A stretch of 64,000 bases of DNA from Elymus sibiricus (GCA_039707655.1 CM077676.1:241012866-241076865); one strand, 5' to 3'. Positions 1 to 11,754 are shown, numbered from the stretch's first letter. The notes: a model not told the origin generated them from the letters alone. Translations and numbers: made by a program.

Positions 1-2651
1 AATGCCTTTGGGATGATTTGGAAGATAGTATGATTGATGCTGTTTGAAAACAGAATTTTTTTTCCGATGGAGCGTCAGAACCTTCTGAATGTTTTACACA
101 GTATTGATACATGAATTGCCCACATTGTTCTAATTTGTCAGAATTTTTGGAGTTACATAAGTATGACTTTAATTTGGGTCTTTACAGACTGTTCTGTTTT
201 AGACATATTCTGTTTTTGTTACATAGTTCGCTTATTTTGATGAATCTATGGATCGTATCGGGGGGTATGAGTCATGGAGAAGTTGGAGTACAGTAGCATT
301 ATGCCAATATTAAATATGAATCAATTTACAATAGTACCTAAAGTTTAAGATTTGTTTGTTATACTAATGAATCTCACGAAGTTTCTGTTGAGTTTTGTGT
401 GCTGAAGTTTTCAAGTTTTGGGCGAGAATACGATGGACAAAGGAATAAGGAGTGGCAAGAGCCTAAGCTTGGGGATGCCCAAGGCACCCCAAGGTAATAT
501 TCAAGGAAGACTCAAGCATCTAAGCTTGGGGATGCCCCAGAAGGCATCCCCTCTTTCGTCTACAATCTATCGGTAACTCACTTGGAGCTATATTTTTATT
601 CATCACATGATTTGTGTTTTGCTTGGAGCGTCTTGTTATATAGTTTGTTTGCTTTTTAGTTTGTCACAATCATCTTTGCTGAACACACCTTTTTGAGAGT
701 GACACACATTATTCGTGATTTGTTAGAATACTTTATGTGCTTCACTTATATCTTTTGAGCTAGGCAGTTGCTCTAGTGCTTCACTTATATCTTTTAGAGC
801 ATGGTGGTGGTTATATTTTAAAGAAATATTTGCACTCTCATGCTTTACTTATATATTTTTGAGAGTCTAATGAATAGCAATGGTAATATGCACGGGTTAT
901 GAATTTGGTCCTGATATGATAGGTATTCAAGAGGGATATAATAAAAACTTTCATGTAGATCACTGAATATGATAAGTTTGATTCCTTGCAATAGTTTTGC
1001 GATATTAAGATGGTAATATGTGGGAGGTATTAGTAGATAATTGTGGTTTAGTAAGAATATTGGTGTTAAGGTTTGTGATTCCCGAAGCATGCACGTATGA
1101 TCTGTCGTTATGCTAAGAAGTTGGAGCATGATTTATTGTTGATTGTCTACCTTATGAGTGGCGGTCGGGGACGAGCGATGGACCTTGTCCTACAAATCTA
1201 TCCCTCTAGGGGCATGCGTAGTAGTACTTTGCTTCGAGGGCTAATAAACTTTCGCAATAAGTATGTGAGTTCTTTATGACTAATGTGAGTCCATGCATCA
1301 TATGCACTCTCACCATTCCGCAATTTGCTAGCCTCTTCGGTACCGTCATTGCCCTTTCTCACATCGAGAGTTGGTGCAAACTTCGCCGGTGCATCCAAAC
1401 CCCGTGATATGATATGCTCTATCACACATAAGCCTCCTTATATCTTCCTCAAAACAGCCACCATACCTACCTATCATGGCATTTCCATAGCCATTCCGAG
1501 ATATATTGCCATGCAACTTCCACCGTTCCGTTTTTATGACACACATCATCATTGTCATATTGCTTTGCATGATCATATAGCTGACATAGTATTTGTAATT
1601 CAGCCACCATTCATCATTTTTATACATGTTACGCTAACATCATTGCACATCCTGGTACACTGCCAGAGGCATTCATATAGAGTCATATTTTTGTTCTAGT
1701 ATCGAGTTGTAATGTTGAGTTGTAAGTAAATAGAAGTGTGATGATCATCATTATTAGAGCATTGTCCTAGTGAGGAAAGAATGATGGAGACTATGATTCC
1801 CCCACAAGTCGAGATGAGACTCCGGACAAAAAAAAGAGGCAAAAAAGAGCCATGAAAAAAATGAGAGAAAAGAGAGAAGGGGCAATGTTACTATCCTTTT
1901 TCCACACTTGTGCTTCAGAGTAGCACCATGTTTTTCATATAGAGAGTCTCCTATTTTGTCACTTTCATATACTAGTGGGAATTTTTCATTATAGAACTTG
2001 ACTTGTATATTCCGATGATGGGCTTCCTCAAATGCCCGAGGTCTTCATGAGCAAGCAAGTTGGATGCACACCCACTTAGTTTTCATGTTGAGCTTTCATA
2101 CACTTATAACTCTTAGTGCATCCGTTGCATGGCAATCCCTACCGCTCGCATTGACATCAATTGATGGTAATCTCCATAGCCCATTGATTAGCCTCGTTGA
2201 TGTGAGACTATCTTCTTATTTTTGACTTTCCCTTGTTGATCTCTACCACCACACTCTATTCCACCCATAGTGCTATATCCATGGCTTGCGCTCATGTATT
2301 GCCTGGGAGTTGAAAAAGCTGAAGCGCGTTAAAAAGTATGGACCAATTGCTCGGCTTGTCATCGGGGTAGTGCATGATAAATACTTTGTGTTAAGAAGAT
2401 GGAGCATGACAGGATTGTATGATTTTGTAGGGATAACGTTCTTTAGCATTTTTATTTTGAAAGACATGATTGTTTATTAGTATGCCTGAGTATTGATGTC
2501 TTTATATCAAATTATAACCTATTGCTTTGAATCATTCGGATCTTATTATTCATACCGTAAAAGAAAGATTACATGATGAAACATGATAGGTAGCATTCCA
2601 CATCAAAAATTCTGTTTTTATCATTTACCTACTCGAGGACAAGCAGGAATT

Positions 2652-2666
2652 AAGTTTGGGGATGCA
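2652..2666 (+). other. Polypurine tract of element A
   Basis: The purine-rich AAGTTTGGGGATGCA lies directly before the LTR start at 2667, the expected place for priming plus-strand DNA synthesis. Closely similar segments near 468 and 522 are not next to an LTR. Confidence 0.7.
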
Positions 2667-4227
2667 TGATACGTCTCCAATGTATCTATAATTTTTGATT
2701 GTTCCATGATATTATAGTATCAATCTTGGATGTTTTATATGCAATTATATTCCATTATATATCATTTTTTGGGACTAACCTATTAACCCAGTGCCCAGTG
2801 CCAGCTGTTGTTTTCTGCTTGTTTTTGCCTTTTCAGAAAATCATTATCAAAAAGTGTCAAACCGAGAAAAAAACTTTGGATTAATTTTTTCTGGACCAGA
2901 AGAGACCCAGGAAGCTTTGGGAGAAGACCATAAGAGTCACTAGGAGGCGACAAGCCTGGAGGGCGCACCCAGGGGGGTAGGCGTGCCCCCCAGGCTTGTG
3001 GGCCCCTCGTGGCACCTCTTGACCTAATTCCTTCGCTATAAATTCACAAATATTCCCAAACCAACAGGGAGCCAGAAGAAAAAACCTTTCCGCCGCCGCA
3101 AGCCTCTGTTCTTCCATGATCCCATCTGGAGGCCTTTTTCGGTACTCTGCCGGAGGGGGAATCGATCACGGAGGGCTTCTACATCAACCTTGCTGCCGTT
3201 CCGATGATGTGTGAGTAGTTTACCACAGACCTACGGGTCCATAGCTAGTAGCTAGATGGCTTCTTCTCTCTCTTTGATCTTCAATACCATGTTCTCCTCG
3301 ATGTTCTTGGAGGTCTATCCGATGTAATCTTCTTTTGCGGTGTGTTTGTTGGGATCCGATGAATTGTGAGTTTATGATCAGATTATTCATGAGAAATATT
3401 TGAGTCTTCTCTGAACTCTTTTATGCATGATTATTATAGCTTTGTATTTCTCTCCGATCTATTGATTTGGTTTGGCCTACTAGATTGATTTGTCTTGCAA
3501 ATTGAGAGGTGCTTTGTGATGGGTTCAATCTTGCGGTGCTCAATCCCAGTGACAGAAGGGGACATGACACATATTTGTATTGTTGCCATTAAGGATAAAA
3601 CGATGGGGTTTAATCATATTGCTTGAGTTTACTTTGTCTACATCATGTCATCTTGCTTAAGGCGTTACTCTGTTTCATACTTAATACCCTAGATGCATGC
3701 TGGATAGCGGTCGATGGGTGGAGTAATAGTAGTAGATGCAGGCAGGAGTCGGTCTACTTGTCTCGGACGTGATGCCTATATACATGATCATTGCCATGAA
3801 TCCGTCATAATTATTTGCTTTTCTATCAATTGCCCAACAGTAATTTGTTTACCCACCGTATGCTATGTGTTCGAGAGAGAAGCCTCTAGTGAAAACTATG
3901 GCCCCTGGTCTACTTTATCATATATTAAAAACCTAAAAATACCTTGCTACAATTTATTTACTTTTATTTTTATTAGTAGTTTATTTTATCTATTTACCTC
4001 GATAAGATTTAATCCTTGCAAATAACCGCTAAGAGGATTGACAACCCTCTTAATTGCGTTGGGTGCAAGTGTTTGCTCTTGTGTGTGTAGGTGCGCTTAC
4101 TGGAATTTTGCTTGGTTCTCCTACTGGATTGATAACCTTGGTTCTTAACTGAGGGAAATACTTATCTCTACTGTACTACATCATCCTCTCCTCTTCGGGG
4201 AAATACCAACGCAGACTACAAGTAGCA
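2667..4227 (+). repeat. 3' LTR of element A
   Basis: The LTR begins TGATACGTCTCC directly after a purine tract and ends at AAGTAGCA, the same ends as the 5' LTR at 59729-60998. It is 1561 bp. The right-hand copy is about 290 bp shorter, mainly because sequence corresponding to roughly 3340-3640 is missing there. The usual TG start and CA end are present. The next bases are GTGAG, which should be the target site duplication. Confidence 0.85.
3037..3043 (+). promoter_or_regulatory. TATA box in LTR of element A
   Basis: TATAAAT sits about 370 bp into the LTR, after a GC-rich stretch ending in GTGGGCCCC, and recurs at 60103-60109 in the related LTR. Position and conservation fit the LTR's Pol II promoter. 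Confidence 0.6.
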
Positions 4228-4392
4228 GTGAGCTGCATATAACGTTTTTGGTTTTGCACTTGGGTATTTTGTCGGCGCTGGACAAGAGAGCTGAGTGTTC
4301 CCATGTTGTTTCTCCTTGTTTTTTTAGGTTTTGATGGAGACCTTCATGGAGACTATACATCACTGTTTGAGACCTAGGTTTCTAAAGCAGCT

Positions 4393-6679
4393 ATGGAGGA
4401 TTGTGTGATTGAAATCTCTCCTGATAAATCTAGTTCTTTGGCTGGAGTTGGTGCGAACACGGATGTGGAATGTGGACCTGATGGTGGAAATGAAGCTCCA
4501 CCTGGCTCTTCACGTGCGGCATATGATCTTGATGATGATTTCATAACGCCGCTGCCACCCATCAGTAGGAGGACTAGGAGTGCAGCGATCAATCCTCCCA
4601 CCATTGGTGAGGCTGTTGTATTTTCGAACAAGAGGGCAATAGAGAGGCCTGTTAAGCTTAGATGCTCTATAGAGAAGTTGAAGCCTTGCGGGTTCAAATA
4701 TCTTGATGAGGCGAGGAAAATAAAGGATCTTGTTTTCAGCCGAGATTTCAGGACCAAATACAAAGAGTAAGTTCTATGTGCCTGTCCTTCATCCTTTTGT
4801 GTGATTAGTTTTTTTTTGAACTTTATTTTAATCCTATCTATTTATGTGTCTTGTGATATCTTTATTGCAGTAGCGCGCTCTTCATGGTGAAAGGTCCTTT
4901 TGATGATATCGAAACAACCACTGTTGACTATATGTTTAACACATTTGGCAAAGGAGCTTTCATGGACTCGTATCTCATGGATTATGTCATTAAGTACTGA
5001 AAGCAAGATCCGGATATGAGTTTAGTTTATCGTTCTAGTGATCGTGTGCTACTTTCACCTTTATTCTTCATGGTAAATATGTCTACTATCATCTATTTTT
5101 GCTTTTGTGCATTTGTTTCTTTCGTACTGAATTTTTTTATGTCCATGTGTGCATGCATCTCTTTTTTTCATGTCCCATTTTTTTCTTTTTCTATGCAGTA
5201 TGTTCTTCAAATGGAAACCGTTGTGAAGAAAGATGATGAAGGAAACCCTGTGTTGCCAGTTGTGCATAACCCATTTGCTTTAGATGATGTGGCTAAGCAG
5301 TTCAGGTTTTTTGTTGGCGATGATAACCTGCTTGACGCAAAACTAGTAAGGCCACTGTTTCCATCATTTCTTCTTGTTCTTTGTTGCATTTCCTTTATAG
5401 TTATATTCAGCAGTAGTCCTAGTGCTATGTGTGGAATGAACTTCATTGATTTGTTTTTGTTGTCTCTTCCCGTATGTATCTCCCCCCGACAAATTTTGAT
5501 GCCGCGTTTGAAGGACAAACATTACTCCATGTACACGATGAATCGCCATCGCGAGACCATTGATATCCATGACACGAGGAGGTACACTGGTCCTGCTGAT
5601 CAAACGACAAAGTGGCACAGGTCGAAGTACCACGCAGACTGCGCTGAAATGGTATGTCATGTTTTTTTCTTTTCGGTTTACCGAAAATCTGTTTTTACTT
5701 GCTGTGCTTCAAGCCTTTTCTGTTTTTTTCCATACCTTTTAGCCAACTGCAAAGCTTGTATTCTCTTACTGCATTGTTCTGCAGAACAGAACTGCATAGA
5801 TGTCACATTTTTAAACCGCATATGGCAACTGCAAAGTTTTGACCATTTTGACTACATTGTTACTATTTATAGCACTGCACTTGCTAATACAGTGGACTGC
5901 CATATCTGTGATATGGAACTGCATTTCTCGCACCACGAACCTGGTTAAAAGAGTGATAAAACAATCACTGCACATGCTAATACAGTGCACTGCAATATCT
6001 GTGACTTATAACTGTACGAACCTCCCCTAAAAGAGTGATAAAACCATGTAGATGAGCTCACATGCATTAAAAGAGGGACCGTTCAGACCGTGTGAAGAAC
6101 ATATAGTTGCATCGTCTGAATAGAAATAACTTATTAATATAACTTTTCTGATTTTTGTTATACCTTTGTTTATTGATCTGTGACATGTGTTTTTGGCTTT
6201 GTGGCTGCCTTTTCCCTTTGCCAGATGACCAGGATGACTCTAGTGTTGAAGAGGGTTTACGGTGGAAAGTTGTATAACTTGAAGAAGTACCCTGACTGGA
6301 TTAAATTGTCAGAGAAGCCCTATTTCCCGGTCGCGCCAGAACAGGGGCCAAATGAGTGTGGATTCTATGTTCTGAGGATGCCGCAGCAGTTTGACGGCTT
6401 ACGTATGGTCGAAAAAATTGTGAAATGCGATGTAATACTTTTGTTTCTCCTTTTTGTTAGTGTTTTTTTATGTTTTAATTTTTTTCATCACGTCCTTTAG
6501 TCATTTATCTGCATTTTCAATTTTTTCAGGATGCTGTCGAAGATTGGAAGGCGGAGTACCTTTACCAGCTGCTTTTCCATCCTTCCAACATGTTGTATGC
6601 TGGAGACTTGCCGCCTGAGCTCCATGATCTCATTGATAGCCTTGGGCTTCCTTCCCAGTCACAGTCGCGTTCGCAGTAG
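4393..6679 (+). pseudogene. Ulp1-type (peptidase C48) SUMO-protease-like pseudogene, six exons
   Basis: Members of this family cut SUMO or related conjugates with a His-Asp-Cys triad. Exons inferred from splice signals and family fit are 4393-4766, 4871-5072, 5199-5345, 5493-5651, 6225-6431 and 6530-6679. They sum to 1239 nt, exactly 413 codons. Exon 4 carries the His region (DKHYSMYTMN) and an Asp region (IDIHDT). Exon 5 carries the Gln/Cys region (QGPNECGFYVLR). Two lesions are visible: an in-frame TGA at 4998-5000 in exon 2, and AA instead of AG at the exon 4 acceptor (5491-5492, after a C-run). ATG 4393 has a nearby upstream in-frame TAG, but the true 5' end may have been cut off by element A at 4227. 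Such genes are often carried by Mutator-like or CACTA transposons in grasses; no transposase is visible here. The gene is convergent with the exonuclease-like copies. Confidence 0.8.
5869..6045 (+). repeat. Two-copy tandem repeat in intron 4 of the Ulp1-like pseudogene
   Basis: Two units of roughly 90 bp (about 5873-5963 and 5966-6045) share CACTGCAC, GCTAATACAGTG, CATATCTGTGA-like and AAAAGAGTGATAAAAC segments. They lie wholly inside the intron between 5652 and 6224. The CACTGCA words resemble those in the downstream flank and around the exonuclease-like genes. Confidence 0.7.
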
Positions 6680-6770
6680 CAGTCTTAGGCATAGTCAGGT
6701 TAATGATTTGGACGAATGCTAGTTTTATGGTGTGTACTGTGTGCTGTCTAAGGTAGATCATGTTTTATGG

Positions 6771-7162
6771 AGGGGGGACAGAATAACTGCACTGTGCCTG
6801 TCAACCAAGCGCACTGCCACGTTAGCGCGAGGCCGAGCCGGGGGGGGGGGGGGGAAGGGGGTCGGGACCCCCCTCCCCACCCCCCGGAGAGGCCGAGCCA
6901 GGAACGAGCCGGAGCAGGCGACGACGTGGCGTGCCGCGGCGTCACATGCGGAGGTGAGTACGTCACATCCGTGACTCCACTATCTATCTTAGGGGTGTGG
7001 GTGCATGGGGGGCACAGAATAACCGCACTGCGCCTGTCAACCAAGCGCACTACCACGTTAGTGTGAGGCCGAACCGGGGGGGAGGGGGTCCGTCACATCC
7101 ATGCCGCGTCGTCGCATGCGGAGGCGAGTCCGTCACATCTGTGACCCCGCTATGTATGTTAT
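6771..7162 (+). repeat. GC-rich direct repeat 3' of the Ulp1-like pseudogene
   Basis: A segment at 6771-6992 recurs at 7006-7162 with a central deletion. Both contain ACAGAATAAC, CCTGTCAACCAAGCGCACT, a G-run, and GTCACATC near the end. The first copy has a 14-base G homopolymer followed by a C-rich stretch. No gene is seen between 6680 and 7430 other than this repeat and the CACTGCAT-rich flank. Confidence 0.75.
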
Positions 7163-7430
7163 GCGCTGCTTGCATCTCTTTTTGTGCACTGTATGTAATC
7201 ACGTCACGTACTGCATATTTACACAGAGTGCACTGCATGTACTTCGTTTGTGCACTGCATGTTTTCTTCATACTGCACTGAAGTTCCAATGCTGTTTGTA
7301 CAGAAATGTTTAAATGTTTGTGGTTTTTGTGTGACCCACATCCTGTTTACAAGTGTGTTTTAGCAGCATTAATTGAATTTATTTTCTGTTTTTGTAGAAA
7401 GCTGACACACATCTTGTCAGAATACAAACT
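7163..7430 (+). repeat. TGCACTGCAT-rich flank, left copy
   Basis: A gene-free AT-rich stretch with several TGCACTGCAT words (for example 7229-7238 and 7251-7260). It resembles 19140-19545 and 20145-20580, which flank the exonuclease-like genes, so it is one copy of a locally repeated flank. The Sirevirus-like element cuts it at 7430 and it resumes at 17249. Confidence 0.6.
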
Positions 7431-8226
7431 TGTAGGATCGAAAGTATGTCTAGAGGGGGGGTGATTAGACTACTTGACCAAATAAAACCTAACCTTTTCC
7501 CAGATTTTAATTGTGGGAAGATTTTAGCAATAGTACATGTCAAGCATCACCCTACACAAGCAATTCTAAGAGTATAGCAGCAGAAAGTAAGCAATTGCAT
7601 ATGTATGTAAAGGAGGGGATTGGAGAATTCAAACGCAAAGAAGACATGGTGGTTTTTGGCGTGGTTCCGATAGGTGGTGCTATCGTACGTCCACGTTGAT
7701 GGAGACTTCAACCCACGAAGGGTAACGGTTGCGCGAGTCCACGGAGGGCTCCACCCACGAAGGGTCCACGAAGAAGCAACCTTGTCTATTCCACCATGGC
7801 TTACGTCCACGAAGGACTAGCCTCACTCGGGGTAGATCTTCACGAAGTAGGCGATCTCCTTGCCCTTACAAACTGCTTGGTTCAACTCCACATCATGTTG
7901 GAGGCTCCCAAGTGACACCTAACCAATCTAGGAGACACCACTCTCCAAAAGGTAATAGACGGTGTGTTGTTGATGAACTCCTTGCTCTTGTGCTTCAAAT
8001 GATAGTCTTCCCAGCACTCAAACAACTCCTCACAGATTTGGCTATGGTGGAAGAAGGATTTGAGTGGAAAGCAACTTGGGAAAGGCTAGAGATCAAGGTT
8101 CAAATGGTAGGAATGGAATATCTTGATCTCAACACATGAGTAGGTGGTTCTCTCTCAGAAAATGTATGGTGGAAGTGTAGGCACGTTCTGATGGCTCTCC
8201 TTACTGAGAAGGGAGTGGTGGAGGGG

Positions 8227-8234
8227 TATATATA
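8227..8234 (-). promoter_or_regulatory. TATA box in the 3' LTR of the Sirevirus-like element
   Basis: TATATATA lies just downstream (minus strand) of the palindrome array and is conserved in the other LTR. Confidence 0.6.
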
Positions 8235-8259
8235 GCGTCCACACAAAATCCAACCGTTA

Positions 8260-8660
8260 CACACTTTTGACTCAACTCGGTGGCACCGAAACAATAATCT
8301 CGGTAGCACCGAACTGTGTAAAAGATATGAACTTTAGGAATCTCGGTGGGACCGATACGAACAACTCAGATGGACCGAAGTGCAATGGCTAGGGCAATCC
8401 TCATCTCGGTGGCACCGATTGCATCAACTCGGAAGGACCGAAGTGAAGCAATAAGGCAACAGAGAGTTGGCAAGCCATCTCGGTGAGACCGATTTGCAAA
8501 CTCGGTGAGACCGAAGTAAGTGCAAACGATTCCAGAGAGTTGGCAAGGCCATCTCGGTGAGACCGAGATCCATTTCGGTGGATCCGATTTGTTAGGGTTT
8601 TGGAAGTGGCTAAGTCTTGGATGAACTCGGTGGGGCCGGATAGAGAAATTCGGTGGGGCC
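8260..8660 (-). repeat. Array of short palindromes in the Sirevirus-like LTR
   Basis: At least a dozen copies of an imperfect palindrome with core CGGTNNNACCG (for example CTCGGTGGCACCGA and CTCGGTGAGACCGA) are spread over about 400 bp, just upstream of the LTR TATA box in element orientation. The other LTR has the same array, and a third array lies inside the element at 11755-12600. Sireviruses are reported, from memory, to carry repeated palindromes in the promoter part of the LTR. Confidence 0.8.
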
Positions 8661-9010
8661 GAGTTGGAATATAGGTTTTGGACATATTTGGGTAGAGAGA
8701 GTGGTTGAGGGTTTAGGAGTACTGTCACTAAGCACTTGAGCAAAAGGATCATTAAGCAACACCTCATCCCCTTTTAATAGTATTGGCTTTCCTATGGACT
8801 CAATGTGATCTTGGATCACTAAACCAAAAAAGTAGAGTCTTGAGCTTTTGCCAATCCTTGTCCTTAGCATTTTGAGGGATCCACGTCTCTAGTCCATGCC
8901 ATGCCAATCATTCAACATCCTGAAATCTTTAACTTGAATGGACATTAGTTCAATGAGATATATGTTGTTATGAATTACCAAAACCACCAAGGGAGCAAAT
9001 GTGCTTTCAA

Positions 9011-9025
9011 TCTCCCCCTTTTTGG
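9011..9025 (-). other. Polypurine tract of the Sirevirus-like element
   Basis: On the minus strand this reads CAAAAAGGGGGAGAT directly before the 3' LTR, the Sirevirus-type polypurine tract. The following 9026-9560 is a gene-free 3' untranslated stretch before the end of the second ORF. Confidence 0.85.
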
Positions 9026-9561
9026 TAATTGATGACAACATATAGATCAAAGCTTTGACAAATGATTAAATGAATGAAATACATCGTCGCTTTGAGAAGT
9101 ATGTGATAAGCAAGAGCTCCCCTTAAATTTGTGCATTATTAAATATTTGCGTTTGAATGCAAATGCACAATCGATTAGGCTCATATGTTACTCTTCCATG
9201 TCACATACATCTTGGTGGAGCGCGCAAAATGATATGATTGGAATAATAGGCACGCATCACCAACACAAATGAATGATCATACACGATAATGATAAGGATA
9301 AGCATTGATCATCACAATAAGCATAGTATGATCAATCAACATAGTATCTCACAAGCATAAACGACAGAATATCTCACAAACACTGTAGCAATCACACACA
9401 TAGCAAAGTATCAACGACGAAGCAAGTAAGTAGCAAAAGAACTCTCGAGAGAAGAAAAAAAATGACGAAACATTCTCTCTCGAAGCCTATGATCTATACA
9501 AATTCTCCCCCTTTGGCAACAAGTACCAAAAAGATCGAATCGTATAGGACTAGTCGGCACT

Positions 9562-11637
9562 CTAGGCACGGTCCTCCGAAGCTCCCGAAGGCGATCTCCT
9601 GCTGGCAGCTCCGATGTGCGTGGACGGCGTGGAGAGGAGAGCATCTGTGAAGGCTTCTGTAGAAGTCTGCTGGACTGGTGGAGTGGAGACCTGTGGTGGC
9701 ACTGAGGCAGTAGCAGCTGGTGCAGATACTGTGGTCCGTGGATCCACAACTGGTATTGCAGCTGACCTGGCTGCCCTAGGCACTGTCTGGAAATGCTCTG
9801 TGGTTGGTCTGTCATCTCCACTGTCATCTGATGGGGCTGTCTTGACAGCATCAACATCATTCTGCAGCTGCTCCACTGTAGTCTGAATCTCTGTCACCTT
9901 GACATCCAAATCATGAAATTTAGTCTCAATAATCCGCTCAAAACTAGCCTGGGTCTGGGTGAGGTTGGCCAAACTTCGCTCAATCCTCAGAGTGGCTTCA
10001 AGCAGATATGTCATTTGGTCCTTGGGTGTCTTGAGATTGGCAATTGGAGCATTTGGAGCTGATGCCTCCTGAGCTGCTTTTGCTTCTTTGGCTTTGCGGA
10101 TTTCCTCTTGGGCTTGTGCTGAAGTGGGATGTGAAGGATCCATCACTATCACATTGTCCTCAAACTCTGGGTGCACTGGCAAATGCTCTCGATCAAGAAG
10201 ATACGTGATGGTTCCAACCTTGGAATTGATCAATATCTGAATATGTGGAGCATATTCGCACGATCTCTTCTGATCTGCTGCAGTCCTCTTGATAGTCTCT
10301 ACTATCAGGCTCATCACCTTGAATTTCTGAGGTGTATCAAACAAATGCAGCAAATTGATGGAGTGGCCACGAATCATTTTGTCATCTCCTGACTTGGGTA
10401 GCAGAATGTACCGCAATATGGTGTTCATGGTGGCCAGTCCTGGTAGCAGATGCTTCACTGATCCAAGCTTATGAGTTTCAAGGTCCTTCTGAGGAATTGC
10501 AGTGTACATGTTAGCCATGGAGTTGTGATCCATCTTGAGCTTGGCATAGATATCAATGTCATCGTCCTCTTCCTTGGGTGCACCAAGAAGACTTGCCCAC
10601 TCAGAGATGGTTGACTGGTATCTGATACCTTCAGTCATCCACACTATTCTGCCATCTGGATAGAAGTGTGCTGTGAAGTAGAACTGCATGACCATCTCAT
10701 CATTCCACTTGGTCAACTTCTTTCCAACAAACTCGTCAACTCCTGCAATTCTGAAGCTTTCATGGACATGGGGAAAATAGTCCTCATTCTCATCAATGTA
10801 TTCCCAGTCCACCCATCTCATGTCACTGACTATGGGCTTCTTATCAAGCAAAACTGTCTCATAAAAGTCCTGGTGTTCATGGGTGTGAAAGCGATAATCA
10901 CATGCTGTCTTCCTCCTGATAGCATAAGGATCTGATGTCCTCCATTGACGCAGTCCTTTATCCTTCCTCAGCATCATGTTCTCCGCAACTGGGTGTGCAT
11001 TGTCATGGTCTGGAATCTTAGGCTTCAACTTTCTGAGCACTAGAGGCTCTTCATCAACGTTTGACTCAGGCACTGGGGCCTTGTTCTTCTCAGCAGCTGA
11101 TATGTTCCTGGTTGACCTCTTGGGTGCAGACACCTTAGGCTTGGACTTGGGGGCAGCAGTCTTGATTGCATCAGACATAAGCTTCTGAGCTTTTGCAGGG
11201 GGTGCAGGGGCTGCTGACTCTTCCTCCTCTTCTTCCTCATCTATCATCATGGAGGGTCTGCCAGTCACTTGGGCAAATGTTTTCCTTACTCTCTTCTTCT
11301 TAGTTCCTCCAGCTGCCTCTGTGTTACTAGGCTCTTCAAGAGTGAATTGCATAGTCTGCTTAGGCACTTTCCTCACAGCAGTCCTCTCTTTGGTAGAAGT
11401 AGGCTTGGTGCTGTACTCCTTAGCAAGCACTACTCTCTTTTTCTTAGTTGCAGCTTCACTTGCAACAAAATCCTCATCCTCACTGTCAGAGGTTTTCTTC
11501 TTCCTTGTTCTGGTTGCAGCTTTAGGAAGATCTGGAGAGCTCCTCTCTCCCTCATAGAAACTTTCTGCAGGGCTTGACCCTTCACTCATTTCTGCCTGCT
11601 GCTCTGACCTGTTCTGACTGTCACTGCCACTTGACAT
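9562..11637 (-). CDS. Second ORF of the Sirevirus-like element (plant transposon-associated protein)
   Basis: An uninterrupted 691-codon frame sits where an env-like ORF would be, between the missing pol and the polypurine tract. Residues about 1-150 are charged and low-complexity, with KKKRV-type basic stretches and an acidic run near 132-140, so nuclear targeting is possible. Residues about 250-490 contain a conserved block (YFPHVHESFRIAG, MQFYFTAHFYPDGRIVWMTEG) that resembles the 'putative plant transposon protein' domain common in grass genomes; its activity is unknown. Residues about 544-595 look like a coiled coil, followed by a Thr/Ala/Pro-rich tail. No membrane segment or signal peptide is visible, so calling it an envelope protein is unsupported. 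A good splice acceptor lies 15 nt before the ATG (see 11652-11670). Confidence 0.75.
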   Translation of the reverse strand: MSSGSDSQNRSEQQAEMSEGSSPAESFYEGERSSPDLPKAATRTRKKKTSDSEDEDFVASEAATKKKRVVLAKEYSTKPTSTKERTAVRKVPKQTMQFTLEEPSNTEAAGGTKKKRVRKTFAQVTGRPSMMIDEEEEEEESAAPAPPAKAQKLMSDAIKTAAPKSKPKVSAPKRSTRNISAAEKNKAPVPESNVDEEPLVLRKLKPKIPDHDNAHPVAENMMLRKDKGLRQWRTSDPYAIRRKTACDYRFHTHEHQDFYETVLLDKKPIVSDMRWVDWEYIDENEDYFPHVHESFRIAGVDEFVGKKLTKWNDEMVMQFYFTAHFYPDGRIVWMTEGIRYQSTISEWASLLGAPKEEDDDIDIYAKLKMDHNSMANMYTAIPQKDLETHKLGSVKHLLPGLATMNTILRYILLPKSGDDKMIRGHSINLLHLFDTPQKFKVMSLIVETIKRTAADQKRSCEYAPHIQILINSKVGTITYLLDREHLPVHPEFEDNVIVMDPSHPTSAQAQEEIRKAKEAKAAQEASAPNAPIANLKTPKDQMTYLLEATLRIERSLANLTQTQASFERIIETKFHDLDVKVTEIQTTVEQLQNDVDAVKTAPSDDSGDDRPTTEHFQTVPRAARSAAIPVVDPRTTVSAPAATASVPPQVSTPPVQQTSTEAFTDALLSTPSTHIGAASRRSPSGASEDRA

Positions 11638-11651
11638 CTTGCTGAGCTGAC

Positions 11652-11670
11652 CCTGTGAATAGATGGGTAT
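11652..11670 (-). promoter_or_regulatory. Candidate splice acceptor before the second ORF
   Basis: On the minus strand the sequence reads CATCTATTCACAG followed by GGTCAG, with exon start at 11652 and the ORF ATG at 11637. Together with the TATA box near 12323 it suggests a spliced 5' leader. Splicing from an LTR transcript would use the same site. Confidence 0.45.
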
Positions 11671-11754
11671 AGGCAGAGTAGATGAGTCATCACAAAAAGC
11701 AGAGATTTTTCATAAAATTTGAGTTCAACTCTTAGTTTCAAGTTTTCATAGGAT

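Larger units (their letters stand above)
1..4227 (+). mobile_element. Athila-like gag-only Ty3/gypsy element, 3' part (element A)
   Basis: This is the 3' portion of an LTR retrotransposon whose 5' part lies before the window. It ends in a polypurine tract and a 3' LTR. Positions 1-1080 align by eye with 62193 to about 63440 of the element at the right edge, so both are one family (Sabrina/WHAM/Wilma type by recognition of the LTR start TGATACGTCTCCAA). No pol ORF is visible in 1-2666; that stretch is noncoding and holds two PPT-like AAGCTTGGGGATGCC segments near 468 and 522. Joining the two partial copies suggests an internal region of about 3.9 kb with only a gag-like ORF, hence non-autonomous. 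The TSD cannot be checked because the 5' end is missing. Confidence 0.85.
7431..9009 (-). repeat. 3' LTR of the Sirevirus-like element
   Basis: It is 1579 bp, starting TGTAGGATCG and ending GTGCTTTCA on the plus strand. Against the other LTR I count about nine substitutions plus a G-run length difference in the first ~260 bases, so the pair has drifted by a few percent. Positions 8260-8660 hold many short palindromes of the form CGGTNNNACCG. Confidence 0.9.

Noticed and set aside
5016..5948. A 310-codon plus-strand frame over the Ulp1-like region
   Set aside because: It runs through introns with poly-pyrimidine tracts and splice sites; homology to Ulp1 proteins is confined to the inferred exons.
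8260..8660. Palindrome array as a CRISPR
   Set aside because: Units are irregularly spaced short palindromes in a eukaryotic LTR, with no constant-length spacers.
11249..11577. Plus-strand frames opposite the second Sirevirus ORF
   Set aside because: Antisense shadows of a low-complexity coding region.
9562..11637. Second Sirevirus ORF as a true envelope protein
   Set aside because: No signal peptide, membrane segment or fusion-like feature is visible; position alone does not support the call.
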